A DNA stretch of 64,000 bases from Corynespora cassiicola (GCA_022059125.1 JAEUWY010000002.1:1798001-1862000); one strand, 5' to 3'; positions 12,672 to 24,121 are shown, numbered from the stretch's first letter. The notes: generated by a model not told the origin, from the sequence alone. Numbers and translations: made by a program.

Positions 12672-13828
12672 ATGACTGCTGCTCGAGCATTCCTGCGCTC
12701 CGCACCCCGTGCCGCACGGCTCCTCCGGCAACAGAGGCCGGCCGTCCTCGCTGCCATCCCTCGCAACACTGCCCGCACATTCTCCAGCAGTGTGGCCCGG
12801 TTTCAGGCCCACCCTCCTCCGCCACCTGCAGGGGACAATGCCGAGAGTCCCTTTTTGGGCACCCAGAAACGTCTGCCAGAATTCAGTCTCAGCGAGAAGG
12901 TTGTGCTGGTGTCGGGTGCTGCTCGTGGTCTTGGTCTGACTCAAGCCGAGGGCTTGTTGGAGGCTGGTGCAAAGGGTAAGCTGTCCACTGCTCCATCAAC
13001 CATAAAAAAACTTGTCCAGTCCAACTGACCCGGTTCGTAGTCTACGCTCTTGACAGGCTTGAGGAGCCGTCGCCTGATTTCTACAGGATTGCGGAGCGCG
13101 CCGAGAAGGAGCTGGGTACTTCGTTGCATTATCGTCGGATCGACGTTCGCGATGTGGAAGGCCTCAACAAGATCGTCACCGAGATTGGAGACAAGGAGGG
13201 AAGGATGGATGGTCTTATTGCTGCAGCTGGTATCCAGCAAGAGACCCCAGCCCTTGACTACACCGCCGAGGATGCGAACCGCATGTTCGAAGTGAACATT
13301 ACCGGTGTCTTCATGACGTCCCAGGCCGTTGCGAAGCAGATGATTCGGTTCGGGAACGGTGGCTCCATTGCCATGATTGCTAGCATGTCAGGAACGGTCG
13401 CAAACAAGGTACGTATCGCCTTGTGCCCTTTGTCAGAACAACGGTCGCTAACCTGGCCATGAAGGGTTTGATCTGCCCCGCGTATAATGCTTCGAAAGCT
13501 GGTGTCATCCAGTTGGCTCGCAATCTTGCTTCTGAGTGGGGTCAGCATGGTATTCGAGTCAATACCATCTCCCCTGGATACATTGTAACGGCAATGGTGG
13601 AGGCTTTGTTTGAGCAGTTCCCTGAGCGAAAGGTAGACTGGCCCACTCAGAACATGCTTGGGCGGTTGTCTGGCCCAAGAGAGTACCGTGGCGCAGGTGT
13701 GTTCTTGATCAGTGATGCAAGCTCATTCATGGTAAGTCATTGTGCTCTTGAAATCAGCGATACTCGACATTAACTTCCCTTAGACTGGAGCTGATCTGCG
13801 CATTGATGGTGGCCATTCGGCATGGTAG
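12672..13828 (+). CDS. Short-chain dehydrogenase/reductase, probably mitochondrial
   Basis: Exons 12672-12975, 13041-13408, 13465-13731 and 13784-13828 join in frame to 327 residues. Residues 1-45 form an Arg/Ala/Ser-rich, acid-free presequence (ends near ARTFSSSVARF) typical of mitochondrial import. Classical SDR features: the dinucleotide loop SGAARGLG at 81-88, Ser218, Tyr231 and Lys235 (YNASK), then the SPGYI segment and the C-terminal TGADLRIDGGHSAW. The usual NNAG-type motif appears as AAAGIQ. Sequence flavour is closest to fungal sorbose reductase/arabinitol dehydrogenase-like NADP(H) enzymes; the substrate cannot be read from sequence. The final 45-nt exon is needed to complete the fold. 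An extended mitochondrial leader is unusual for this subgroup. Confidence 0.88.
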
Positions 13829-14459
13829 GTGGAGGAGAAATGGAAAGAGTAAAGTGGTTTTCATGGCGGATCAAAATATGTTATTCCCACAGAGGAACTT
13901 GCCGGCGAAATTAATGCATATAATTCAATGAGTGAGAAACTTGCGCCGTCAGATGTGATGGATGGATGTCGGCGGGTGGTTACTCCAACGCTGCGGCTTC
14001 CCGTCAAGTGAGTCGATGACTAAGCACTGGTGCACCTCTCATCCTTGCGCGTCGGCATGGAGCTCCGACCTTTGCACGCAGCAGCGACTCCTCCCACATC
14101 CACGGCTGCTTCGATCCTCCCTGCACATAGACCATGCCTGTCAAGTAGATTGCACGTCATGAGCTGTGCGCTCTACTGTGCGAGCCCCTCCTGCAATCCG
14201 CTTGCTCAATCTCCCACGCAAACGAGCTCCACAGGCATTGTTGCTTACGCCTCAGCACAGAGCTCGGCGTACACCTTTCCCCAAGTCGTCTCGGCGGAAG
14301 CGTATAGCCCATTTCGGCCGATGCCATTGTCTTGCGTAGGGCCCGAATGATTCTTTTTGCTTCTTGAGAGAGCTTCAACAGCTCATAGAGCAGCACTTCA
14401 GTGACTGACCGCGCGAAGCACTACTCTCAGAACAGATACCAATCCACACAGCTCCTACC
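13829..14459. other. Intergenic region
   Basis: 631 bp between two genes in tandem. Expected to hold the dehydrogenase 3' UTR and the promoter of the ZZ/EF-hand gene. No repeat, RNA gene or recognisable reading frame seen. Confidence 0.45.
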
Positions 14460-17400
14460 ATGGCGGGCACGACCCCTTCGACATCCCTCTCCCTCTATCG
14501 ACCCGCCATTTTGGTCCTCACAGGAGCCGCCGCCGCATGCACTGCATACGTCATATACAGCATCCTCCAGGAGCCCTATCCTGCAGAGGGCCTGCGTCGG
14601 AGCAACGCAGTGCGAAGGCCCAACCCTCGCCAGCGCCCGCGCACACGTCCGCGACTGACGCCCACTGCACGCCTCATTCAACACCTGCAAAACAATGCTC
14701 ATCCATTGGGCGAGTTCGAATTCTTCGGAAATATCATCACGCTCGATACAAGCCGTCTGCTATCGTCTACTGAACTTCTTGAAATCGCCATCCAGTCCCA
14801 GCCTATCGTAAACCCACAAGTCGTCGAAGACCAAATCCGACAACTGTACGATACGTTCCTAGACCGCCTACTCGTTGGCGCGTTCCCCCGCCGAGCACTC
14901 ACGGCCGCTGAAACAAATGCCATACGGCAATGGATTGGCCCGTTTGTATCCCATGATGGCATTTTCTCCAACGATACTATAGTGACACAAGCCCTTGAAA
15001 GACATCAGACAAGATTTGCCTTGGAGCAAAACAGCGGCGCACCAGCTATCGACGGTGCAGAGAGCATTGCCCCCACCGAAATGTCTTGGGGGAGTGACGA
15101 TAGCGAAGACGATGGTTTCGATGTAGATGGGCAGACACTCCAGCGGACTCTCTATCATATCGCGGAGGATCGCGCCCGTCAAGAAGGCGTTGTTCACCGA
15201 GGCATAACTTGCAATGGTTGCGACACAAAGCCCATTCGTGGTATCAGATGGCGATGTGCCAATTGTGCCGATTTCGACCTGTGTGCAGACTGCGAAGCCA
15301 CAGATTCCCATATCAAGACGCATATCTTTTACAAGATCCGAGTACCTGCTCCCTACCTTGGTCTCCCTAAACAAGAACCAATCTACCCGGGCCGTCCTCA
15401 TTTGATGACCAAGTCTATCAATTCTGCCATCAAAAAGCGGCTGGTTGCCGAGACCAAAATGGAAACAGAAGAGATTGAGGCCCTGTGGGATCAATTCACT
15501 TGTCTTGCGGGTGCTGAGTGGGAGGAAGATCCAAACAAGATTGGCTTTGCGCTCGATCGACGGGCTTTCAATCACGCCTTTGTGCCCCGCTACACCAGCT
15601 TTATATCCGCACCAAATCTCATCTACGACCGCATCTTTGCTTATTATGATACCGACCACAACGGCCTTATTGGCTTTGAGGAGTTCATCAAGGGCCTCGA
15701 TGGTATGCATTCTGGGGATCTTAAAGTCAAGCTCAAGATACTCTTCAATGGATACGACGTTGATGGTGACGGTTATGTTTCAAGAAAGGATGTTCTAAGG
15801 ATATTCCGAGCCTACTATGCCATCGAGAAGGAGGCCACTCGCAACTACTTGGCAGAAGCTTCGGAAGAATTGTCCGTCCGTGGCGCTCTCGAAACGATCC
15901 ACTCCAGCCAACCTCTAGGCTCAGCATTTACTCAAAACGGCATTCCTGCAAGAAATCAGGAGAATGAGCGTCTACGCACCAAACCAAATGATGAGTACGC
16001 CAATCAGCAACCGCCAATTTTGTACGAAGATCCCTTTGATGCGCCCCCCGATACTGAAGGTCGGGAAGAAATGCTCCGGCAAATAGAGCGAGCCCGAATA
16101 CTAGATGGCTTTCGGCCTGGCGAGGAGAACCAAGCTTTGAGGGATCGATGGGCTCGAAGACGATACTATATTGACGAAGAAGAAGGCTTCAATCAACCAG
16201 AGGGTGCTGATGATGATGCACTTGCCGATGAAGAACACAATATTGGCGAGAGTGTCACCCATACGCCAGAGCACCAGCGACCGCGATGGTCCCGGTCATC
16301 ATCTAGAGTCCGCTTTCAAGATGATGTTGACGTTGAAACTCGATCAAACGCTTCCACATCTTCTCGTCCCTTCGGAGAGCGGTGGGGTGGCTATGAGATT
16401 CCTGAACCTGAAAAAGATTTGGGAAAAGAAGTCCTCTATCAAATCACTCAGCAAGCTTTCAATGAGCTTCTGAACCCCCTATTCCAAGAAAAGGAGGATA
16501 ATGCCATGGACGCTTACGAGACACGCCCTGAAAGGCGTAAATGCACTGCAAAAATCGATGAGGCTCTAGAAGAGTTCGACCGGGAGCGTGACATAAACCG
16601 AACTGTACTTACTCTTGGCATATTTCGTTATTCGAAATGGGTCATGGATGGGGTTACAAGATCTACCGGTGTCATGAAGGAGCTTCTGGAAGGCATCAAG
16701 AACTCCAAGCTTGGCGAGAACGACATTAGGGACAAGCTTAGGGATATATTTTCGAAAGCAGAACAACAAATCACCGAGGACTCAAAATCATGGGATAATG
16801 ACTGGAATCCGGATGGCCTTCCCATGTGGAATGCAAAACTTTTCCGTCTGCAACTTCGGCAAGAGATGATAGATGGGTTCATGGATATTGTCTATCAATT
16901 CCAATGGCTTGCTCATCCTATGCCATATCGACCCGTACGATCGGAAAACTTCCCTGTTGTCAATGCTACAGAAGTTGAACGCGAGTCACTTTCTCGGGAT
17001 CCAACCATGCCACAATTTCGTCCAAACTCTCTGGCCGATATGTTGAGTGACCCCGAGCTCGACCAGTTTGGCGAAACGCCTACGAGTGAATCACCAACCG
17101 CATCCGACACTTCATCTGGCAGGATAATTCCGATATACCGCGACGATGGCTTCACCATAGTACATTTTGCACAACCTGATGGTCCCTTCTTTGTCGTTCC
17201 TGCTCCGAGATGGAATGATGATTCCTGGGAGACAGGTCCACTAGAAGGACCAGACGGCGAGGTAGAGGTCGAGTTCGCACCAGACTACCCCCCAATTCCC
17301 CTTCCTCAATTGCAAGACGAGAATGTAGAGCAGCAACAGCAATCTTCCGAGTCCACAACCACCTTCACCAACCAAGCAGCACTCTTCCAGCTTTGGATTG

Positions 17401-17690
17401 ACCCTGAATCAATGACTCTCCACGCCGAGCCGCGTGCAGTCTCCCACTGCCACCCCTACGACAAGGAAGCGTCATCAGCCAAGCATCTGGAGCGCAATGT
17501 CCGTCGTGCAGCCATGCGCAAAGACTCTGTCCTCCATATACCCATGCTCGCAAGTCTCGAGGCTGTTGTAGAGAAGGAGATTAGCGACCGCAAAGGTTCT
17601 GGCATGCTCAATTTCGAAGAGTTCCAAGAATGCATGGAGCAAGGAAAATTGAGGTTTTTGGAGAGCTGGATGGATTGGGTGAGCTATTAA
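14460..17690 (+). CDS. Membrane-anchored ZZ zinc-finger and EF-hand protein
   Basis: Uninterrupted 1076-residue frame. A single hydrophobic helix at about 17-36 suggests an N-terminal membrane anchor. A ZZ-type zinc finger lies at about 245-295 (CNGCDTKPIRGIRWRCANC, then CADC and a later His pair). Two consecutive EF-hands follow at about 395-450, with loops DTDHNGLIGFEE and DVDGDGYVSRKD, both with good calcium ligands, and a third EF-hand-like stretch (SGMLNFEEFQECME) sits near the C-terminus. The rest is acidic and probably disordered, with a short Gln run at about 960. Family knowledge: fungal ZZ/EF-hand proteins of this architecture exist but are mostly uncharacterised. A calcium-responsive scaffold on a membrane is inference. 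Confidence 0.85.
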   Translation: MAGTTPSTSLSLYRPAILVLTGAAAACTAYVIYSILQEPYPAEGLRRSNAVRRPNPRQRPRTRPRLTPTARLIQHLQNNAHPLGEFEFFGNIITLDTSRLLSSTELLEIAIQSQPIVNPQVVEDQIRQLYDTFLDRLLVGAFPRRALTAAETNAIRQWIGPFVSHDGIFSNDTIVTQALERHQTRFALEQNSGAPAIDGAESIAPTEMSWGSDDSEDDGFDVDGQTLQRTLYHIAEDRARQEGVVHRGITCNGCDTKPIRGIRWRCANCADFDLCADCEATDSHIKTHIFYKIRVPAPYLGLPKQEPIYPGRPHLMTKSINSAIKKRLVAETKMETEEIEALWDQFTCLAGAEWEEDPNKIGFALDRRAFNHAFVPRYTSFISAPNLIYDRIFAYYDTDHNGLIGFEEFIKGLDGMHSGDLKVKLKILFNGYDVDGDGYVSRKDVLRIFRAYYAIEKEATRNYLAEASEELSVRGALETIHSSQPLGSAFTQNGIPARNQENERLRTKPNDEYANQQPPILYEDPFDAPPDTEGREEMLRQIERARILDGFRPGEENQALRDRWARRRYYIDEEEGFNQPEGADDDALADEEHNIGESVTHTPEHQRPRWSRSSSRVRFQDDVDVETRSNASTSSRPFGERWGGYEIPEPEKDLGKEVLYQITQQAFNELLNPLFQEKEDNAMDAYETRPERRKCTAKIDEALEEFDRERDINRTVLTLGIFRYSKWVMDGVTRSTGVMKELLEGIKNSKLGENDIRDKLRDIFSKAEQQITEDSKSWDNDWNPDGLPMWNAKLFRLQLRQEMIDGFMDIVYQFQWLAHPMPYRPVRSENFPVVNATEVERESLSRDPTMPQFRPNSLADMLSDPELDQFGETPTSESPTASDTSSGRIIPIYRDDGFTIVHFAQPDGPFFVVPAPRWNDDSWETGPLEGPDGEVEVEFAPDYPPIPLPQLQDENVEQQQQSSESTTTFTNQAALFQLWIDPESMTLHAEPRAVSHCHPYDKEASSAKHLERNVRRAAMRKDSVLHIPMLASLEAVVEKEISDRKGSGMLNFEEFQECMEQGKLRFLESWMDWVSY

Positions 17691-18053
17691 ATAGAGCATG
17701 TGTCATGACGATAGGTTATGGAATAACTCTTGTATGATAGGTTATGAAGTACAATAATGATGTTATGAGAATCTTCAAGCTGTGTTTTGATAAGTTGACA
17801 TGTTCGATCCGCAGCTTCACGACGGAATATTCGTACAAGCGTAAGGTTGCATTTGTTTTTATGACCCCCTCAAGGGAGGAAACCACGCCATATATCTACA
17901 TAAAACATACGTAGTAGGGCGTCCTTTTCCCTTTCACGTAACAAATCCTATCGGAATATCTCATCTTCTTCTCGTTCCCAGCGTTGTCAAGTCATACATG
18001 TTGTAAAGACTCATCCTCACACCTAAGCATTACGCAAGAGCATCATCTGTTAT
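17691..18053. other. Convergent intergenic region
   Basis: 363 AT-richer bases between two converging genes; should hold both 3' UTRs. No further feature recognised. Confidence 0.45.
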
Positions 18054-19361
18054 TCAAGTATACCCTACCTGTCCTCCCCATGCCTTCAACGTAGCCCTCA
18101 GCTCCCCTTCCACCCCATGCTCATGCCAGAAATGCCCAGCGCCAGCAATCTCCACAGCCGAAAACCGCTCCCGCGACTCCTCCCTCAACCTCTCAGCCCA
18201 ATCCCTCGTCTTCTTCGCCGAGCTAAAAACATCCTGATCCCCAAATATCGCAAGCGCCTTGTGCTTCCCGATAACTTCGCCCGAACCCTCCTTACCCCTG
18301 GCCCAAAACTTGTGTCCCAAGCCCATGGCGGCGCACGTCGAGACGGGCGGCGTCAGCGGCGAGATGAGCAGGTAGCGCACATCAGGCATGACAATGGCAA
18401 TCTCCTCTGCCCTGTTCTCGGGCGGTATGTCAGTCTGTGCGAGGGCATCGTCGTCTTTGCGCCGGCGGTGGCTCAGGCTGCGCATCCGGCGGCCCAGATC
18501 CAGACTCCTGTGTCCACCACCGTCCATGCTGCGGCGAATCTCCCTGCTACTGCGGCGCTTCTCTGGGCTTGTTTCCTCGCCGCCCATGGTTACGGAGAGG
18601 GTGGTTGCGGTGCCGTTGCTCGTGTTCTTGCGGCGGTCGCGGTCGCGTGCGAGGTTTATCCATTCGAGCGTGCTCTGGTCTGCGAGTTTGTGGGCGCGGA
18701 GCAGGATCTCGGAGGCTGCGGAGCCTGGTATGGGGCCGGCGAAGGGGTGCAGGATTGATGGCACGGGCGGTAGGTGCTTGAGGATTAGGGAGCCGTAGGA
18801 GTAGCCGCTGAGGATAACAATGGGGGCTTCGTCGGATCGGGACGGAGCGGCTTGGGAGCGCTCTGTGTGGGAAGATACGGGCGAATTGTCGGTCGTAGAG
18901 GTCGTGGAGGTCGTAAAGGCCGTGTCAGGTGTGGGGAATGGGTGAATGTATGAGAGGTAATGCATGAAGAGGCCTGCGACGGAGAGATAGTCGTCTAGCT
19001 CGGGTTTGCCGGACCAGCTTGTGCGGCCCTTAGACCCATGGGCGCCTCTGTATTAGATCAGAATCGTTGGACAGGCCATCAACTATATGGGAGAAGATGT
19101 GTACCTGAAGTTGAATGTAGCAACAATCCATCCCATCTTCAAGAACTCGTCTACTACCATGCCTACGACGCGATCGTCGTAGCTTCCGCCCATGGGCGCA
19201 TATGGATGAGCCATCAAGATGCCCTTCTTGCGCCATGGTTCTGTCCCCTCATACTGGGCTGTTTGGGGCCGCGATAAGACATCGGGATGGTAGATCCGGC
19301 AATTAAGCGGAGTGTCGTCGTAAACGGAGGGTATCGTGAAGCTGTAGTGGGGCTCCGCCAT
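18054..19361 (-). CDS. Alpha/beta-hydrolase fold protein
   Basis: Exons 19361-19105 and 19047-18054 (57-bp intron) join in frame to 416 residues; the junction restores NFRGAHGSKGRTSWSG. Hydrolase features: an oxyanion-type segment HPYAPMGGS near the N-terminus, a nucleophile elbow GYSYGS (Ser), an acidic residue in FGDQDVF and a His in GAGHFWHEHG, so a full Ser-Asp-His triad is possible. A roughly 120-residue polar insertion, rich in Ser, Arg and charged residues (about 190-260), interrupts the core and is probably a disordered cap. The closest known group is the small dienelactone-hydrolase/YpfH-like fungal hydrolases; substrate unknown. Confidence 0.82.
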
Positions 19362-19863
19362 GATTGGGCCACTCGATGACCCACGGAATGGGATTTATCG
19401 CATGATGGAGGTAGTAATGTGGCTATCCGACTGCCTAATTGTGGAGCAGCCAGATGGTTGTTTACCAAGCCAAGGTTCAAGGATGGACACGACGCGGGGA
19501 GTCGCAATGCGATGTACGGTACTCGGGGTCTTAGTCAGCAGACGGAGGTGCCGCGGACGAGAGTTGTGGACAAGACTCTATCGACAAATGCACCTTGAAC
19601 AAGCTGTCAAAAATCACTATATTATGTGTTTCAGACCATTATGAATATTATGAATAAGATAGTGATATATGCAAGAGCCAAAAAGAACCATTTCTAACGC
19701 TATGAAGAAAATGCCATCGTCTCGTGCAAATTATAAGCTCTGGGCCAAAACAAAAAAACTGATTGGTAGAGGTAAAACAGTAATTCAAGTCATTCTGAGT
19801 ATAACGTACAGAACCATGCAGCGGGGTATCCAGAAAGAAAACCACAGAAAAGTAGGAAACACC
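19362..19863. other. Intergenic region
   Basis: 502 bp upstream of the hydrolase gene and downstream of the Atg28-like gene. Expected to hold the hydrolase promoter. AT-rich in its second half; no repeat or RNA gene seen. Confidence 0.45.
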
Positions 19864-21327
19864 TTAGTCGGTATCCGTGTCCTGGTGGGAAATCAATAGC
19901 TCAGGGTCAGGATCCTCATCATCGGTGTCAAAGAGCTTGGGCTTGGTGGGTATTGAAGGGATCGTGGGCTTCGATGGGGGAGTGCGGCCAATTCGAATTG
20001 CAGACCTTGAGACTTCTTCTTCGTCGCTCTCTGTATGCGAACTCTCCGAGTCCAGGAGAGACGGGATTGCCTTCTCCTTTCCTTTGCGCTTTGAGCCCAG
20101 AGCCTCCTCCAACATATCTTTTCCCTGCTTGAAAGCTTCCAGCTCGGCTCCAATAGCGCACAAAAGTAAGTTCCAGCCTCTAGAAGATGCAAACTCCTTC
20201 TTCTCCTCTAGATAGATAACGGTTGCGTCCATCTCGGTAAGAAGCTTGGAAGAATCCGGGCTGCTATTCCGACCGGCTTGCTGCAGGTAATTCTGTAAGT
20301 TGGCTTCAAAAGACACGACCGTCTTAACTACATCGTTCCACAGAACGGCGCCCTCATCTAATGCGGCACGATCAACATCAATCTCCTGACACTTATCTGC
20401 CAGGCGTAGATGTTCCTCTTGCCAATAGTCTTGGGCCATTTCTAGAGTGCGACGCTTTGGCGGCAGCGAAAGGAACGGTGATGAGGAGAGCGGCATGTGG
20501 CTCATCTCTGGAGGGTGTGCCAGGAAACTGTTGACCTCCTTGTCTAGGATCGAGAGCGATGATTTGAACGTCGACAACCTTGCCTCCAAAGAATTCTCGT
20601 TGTCTGCGAGCTCATTCACAACTCGTCTGTGCCGTGTCTTGAGCGCCCAGAGCTCCTCTTCTTTTTGTCTGATTTCTTGTTCCAACTTGGAGGCTTCGGT
20701 CTGTAACTCTTGTGTTCTTGAGCCGCTCGCCTCGCCCTCCATTTGCTTTATCTTCTTCTCCAGGCGGGAGCGCTTCTGGGTCCAGCCACCTGTCTTATCT
20801 ACCAAAGCTTGCAAGTCTTTCAGATCTTCGTCTAATATATCCAGCTCCTCAGCTTTTATGCTGGCTAACTGCTGTATGCGCCGAAAGATTCCACGTCTCG
20901 CAGCGTTTAGGCTAACCGGCTTCTTCTTGGGGGCATGATCCTCGTTCTCGGAGCCTTTGTCCGCGAGACGTATGCTGCTAACGGTCGGCGTCGTACTCCC
21001 GTTCGATGCCAGATCGTCTGGGGTGGAGCCATTTCCCGCGAGCCCACTTGTCAAGCCATCAGATTGCGCGTCTAGAAGCTGCTGCAGCTGCTCTTGGAGG
21101 TACCGAGCCCTCCGCTGTAGGGCAAGCAGATGGTCGGGGACACGGGGCGGGGGCGATAGGCTGGAACTCGGCGCATTCCACAGTACTGTGGAGGCTATCG
21201 GAGGAGGAACACGTGGAGAAGGCGGGGAGTTGTATAAGGGTAGCTCATGTTCGCGTGCGTGTGGGTCTTCGAAAGAGCTCCGGAACTTGGGCGAGAGCGA
21301 ACCGATTACTGAATTGAATAAAGACAT
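19864..21327 (-). CDS. Coiled-coil protein, Atg28-like
   Basis: Uninterrupted frame of 487 residues. N-terminal MSLFNSVIGSLSP, a Pro-rich stretch (about 30-60), then LLALQRRARYLQEQLQQLL and a long heptad-rich region (about 150-260, with KAEELDILDEDLKDLQALVD and KLEQEIRQKEEELWALK) predicted to form coiled coil; an acidic Ser/Asp-rich tail ends in SHQDTDTD. This layout matches fungal proteins annotated as autophagy-related protein 28. In methylotrophic yeasts Atg28 is a coiled-coil factor acting in pexophagy through Atg17/Atg35. The assignment rests on general layout rather than a catalytic motif, so a different coiled-coil scaffold is possible. Confidence 0.7.
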   Translation of the reverse strand: MSLFNSVIGSLSPKFRSSFEDPHAREHELPLYNSPPSPRVPPPIASTVLWNAPSSSLSPPPRVPDHLLALQRRARYLQEQLQQLLDAQSDGLTSGLAGNGSTPDDLASNGSTTPTVSSIRLADKGSENEDHAPKKKPVSLNAARRGIFRRIQQLASIKAEELDILDEDLKDLQALVDKTGGWTQKRSRLEKKIKQMEGEASGSRTQELQTEASKLEQEIRQKEEELWALKTRHRRVVNELADNENSLEARLSTFKSSLSILDKEVNSFLAHPPEMSHMPLSSSPFLSLPPKRRTLEMAQDYWQEEHLRLADKCQEIDVDRAALDEGAVLWNDVVKTVVSFEANLQNYLQQAGRNSSPDSSKLLTEMDATVIYLEEKKEFASSRGWNLLLCAIGAELEAFKQGKDMLEEALGSKRKGKEKAIPSLLDSESSHTESDEEEVSRSAIRIGRTPPSKPTIPSIPTKPKLFDTDDEDPDPELLISHQDTDTD

Positions 21328-22088
21328 GTCTACGTCTGCAGAGATATTAATGAGGGCCCGTAGAGGTGGAGAAGCTGCGGTGGCCCCCGATTATGCAGAG
21401 TTGTTCAGGTGAGCTCCCAGGGCGCAGTTGATACCTAGAGCAAGGCATGTGAACGAATCAGGGCCGCGGAGGTTTCTTAGTCAGCTTCACTGTTCACGCG
21501 AGAAGGAGCAGATGACTCCACGAGGCCAGCGTCGTGAACTCGCAAGATGCAGCAGAGAAGGGAAACCGTCAAGGTACGAGGTTTGACGAGTTATTGAGCA
21601 CCTGTCAAAACGGCGTCAAGATGGAGTTGGAATGCAATCACGGATTTCGTTGGTATTGATGTTGCTTAATCAAGAGCCGACTGCGTAATGTAGCGAATGT
21701 TTTCCACATCAGGTACACCTCCTATATATCGATATTTCACAGCAACAGCCACCTTTAATCCATGAATGGGACCCAAGAGGCTCTGTCCAAAACTTAAACA
21801 AATGGTGCTGCGCAAGATTCGGCAGTGGAGACTGTTCCGGAGCGTTTGGGCAACGGCTGCTGACTAACAATCCCAGGCTCGCTTAGTCGCGCTAGCACAG
21901 AATCTTGGCATCCCACCTACGCACCCGAAAATTGAACTCCACGACCGGTCGAGCATCGCGACACCAGCACTAACCCCCAGCACAACAGCACTGTACGTTT
22001 GCCTTCCACACCACGCCGTACGCTTATACGAGGCAATTGCTAACGCAATACAACTACAGCAGCCGCCGATACCCCCAATCGATACAAT
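21328..22088. promoter_or_regulatory. Divergent promoter region, Atg28-like / RPS2
   Basis: 761 bp between divergent start codons. The right end holds the probable 5' UTR of the ribosomal protein gene, including a candidate leader intron (next entry). A specific factor-binding site cannot be named from sequence alone. Confidence 0.45.
21993..22059 (+). other. Putative 5' UTR intron of RPS2
   Basis: A strong donor GTACGT, a GCTAACG branch-like element and acceptor CTACAG bound a 67-bp stretch ending 29 bp before the RPS2 start codon. Introns in untranslated leaders are common in fungal ribosomal protein genes. Seen in sequence; use is inferred. Confidence 0.6.
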
Positions 22089-22971
22089 ATGGCTGATTCC
22101 GGTCGCGGAGGATTCGGTTCCCGTGGTGGTGACAGAGGTCGTGGACGTGGACGTGGCCGTGGCCGCCGTGGAGGCAAGAGCGAGGTGCGTGCCTAGCGAT
22201 CTTGAGCGCCTCAGCAACAGTGGATATTGACAAATGTCACAGGAGAAGGAATGGCAGCCCGTCACCAAGCTCGGCCGTCTCGTAAAGGCTGGCAAGATCA
22301 AGAGCATGGAGGAGATGTACGTTCTTTTTGAGCAACCGCATCTGGGATCGAATTTTGGCGACTGACGACGTTACAGCTACCTCCACTCTCTCCCCATCAA
22401 GGAGTACCAGATCGTCGACTTCTTCCTGCCTAAGCTCAAGGACGAGGTCATGAAGATCAAGCCCGTCCAGAAGCAGACCCGTGCCGGTCAGCGCACGCGC
22501 TTCAAGGCCATCGTCGTCATTGGTGACTCCGAGGGCCACATTGGTCTCGGTATCAAGACCTCCAAAGAAGTCGCGACCGCCATCCGCGCCGCCATCATCA
22601 TCGCCAAGCTCAGCGTTGTGCCCATCCGCAGGGGTTACTGGGGTACCAACCTCGGTGAGCCTCACTCTCTGCCCACCAAGGAGTCCGGAAAGTGCGGTTC
22701 CGTCACCGTCCGTCTCATCCCCGCTCCCCGCGGTACTGGCCTTGTCGCCTCCCCCGCCGTCAAGCGCCTGTTGCAGCTTGCTGGTGTCCAGGACATCTAC
22801 ACTGCCTCTTCCGGTTCGACCAAGACCCTCGAGAACACCCTCAAGGCCACCTTCGTCGCCGTCGCCAACTCATACGGCTTCCTCACCCCCAACCTGTGGA
22901 AAGAGACCAAGCTGGTCCGGTCTCCGCTGGAGGAGTACAGCGACGTGCTGCGCGAGGGCAAGAAGTACTAG
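22089..22971 (+). CDS. RPS2: 40S ribosomal protein uS5 (S2)
   Basis: Exons 22089-22184, 22243-22316 and 22377-22971 join in frame to 254 residues, the same length as yeast Rps2. The N-terminus is Gly/Arg-rich (RGG-type repeats at about 6-28, probably arginine-methylated), followed by [20 protein letters not shown] and the double-stranded-RNA-binding S5 fold ([20 protein letters not shown]), then the C-terminal S5 domain ([19 protein letters not shown]). It is a structural small-subunit protein at the mRNA entry channel, needed for decoding accuracy. Codon choice is strongly C-ending, as expected for a highly expressed gene. Both introns lie early, typical of fungal ribosomal protein genes. 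Confidence 0.97.
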
Positions 22972-24104
22972 GTTGGGTGACGACGCATGGGCGACAAATG
23001 GGTCTTTTTACTGGCATTTCCGGGTTCTCTCAATGGCGTGGAGTAGTGCATTTGGGGCCCTTCCTATGTATCTGTCGATAGGCCTGGGTCATCCAGTATG
23101 AAAATGGCAAAACTTCTATGACATGTTCTACATTTCTGTTCCATTTTGGATGTACGAAGTTTGATAGAAACAGACCATGTGAGATGCTTGCGATGAGATC
23201 TCGGTGTGTGCGGCCGAGGAAACATACCCCCTCTTCCTTGGAATCAAGTAGCCACAAGCATCCTAGAGTCGCGGCGAAGGTGACTGCCTGTAGTTCACGG
23301 CCTTGACCTAAGGCCTTTTCAATATAATAAATTCAGTTTCATAAATGGTCTTATTATTTGAAGAAGCCGACTGGTCACGGAAATCGTCGGTTGACACAGT
23401 GAACAGTTATTGATATACGACGCGTTTGTTCAACTATGATTAACCATGCTACTTGATCATGTTTCGCCTATGGTTTTTCACATATCTTTCCTACCCGAGT
23501 GCACGTTGGGACTGCAACGCACAATGGGTAATCACTCCTGAGGGCACGTGAAGGCGTATACTGGGAGTGCAACGATTTCTGTTGAGGTCGTCCAGGAGCT
23601 ACACCACGGCCAGGTAACCTTGGGGAATCATCATTTCTCTCAAGCATTCCGCATGCTACAAGTAATTCGAAGCGTGGAAACGACAGAAGAACTGTATTCG
23701 CAATGCCATTCATCAAGCCGTGCGATATCCTGTGCTAGACCGGGTAATCTGGCCAAACCCCTCAAAAACATCAAACACACCACCAAGATGCACAAACGAT
23801 GAAATATCCTTCAGCTGTGGCCAAGTACGTACAAATACAGCCAAAACGCAATTTTCCCTACCTCAGTGATCCTACAAAGGCATATACACACCCCACACGC
23901 CTTCCCATCGACCCCACCACTCCCAATCCGTCAAACACCCCCCCCACGCCCACAAAAGCCCAGCCCAGCACAGACACCCACACCTCAAGAGCATGTAAAC
24001 AGATGACATTCATCGCACAGCACGCTCCAAAAAAAGGTCTGTCTGAAACCCCAGGATTTCGATTTCGATTTCAAGCTCAAGCTTTACAACTTCCTCACAT
24101 ACTT

Positions 24105-24121
24105 TCTCTCTCTCTCTCTCT
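24105..24121. repeat. TC dinucleotide microsatellite
   Basis: About eight consecutive TC units in a C-rich, purine-poor stretch downstream of RPS2. Confidence 0.85.

Noticed and set aside
14868..15710. 280-codon minus-strand frame
   Set aside because: Antisense to the ZZ/EF-hand gene, which has clear conserved domains; the product looks random.
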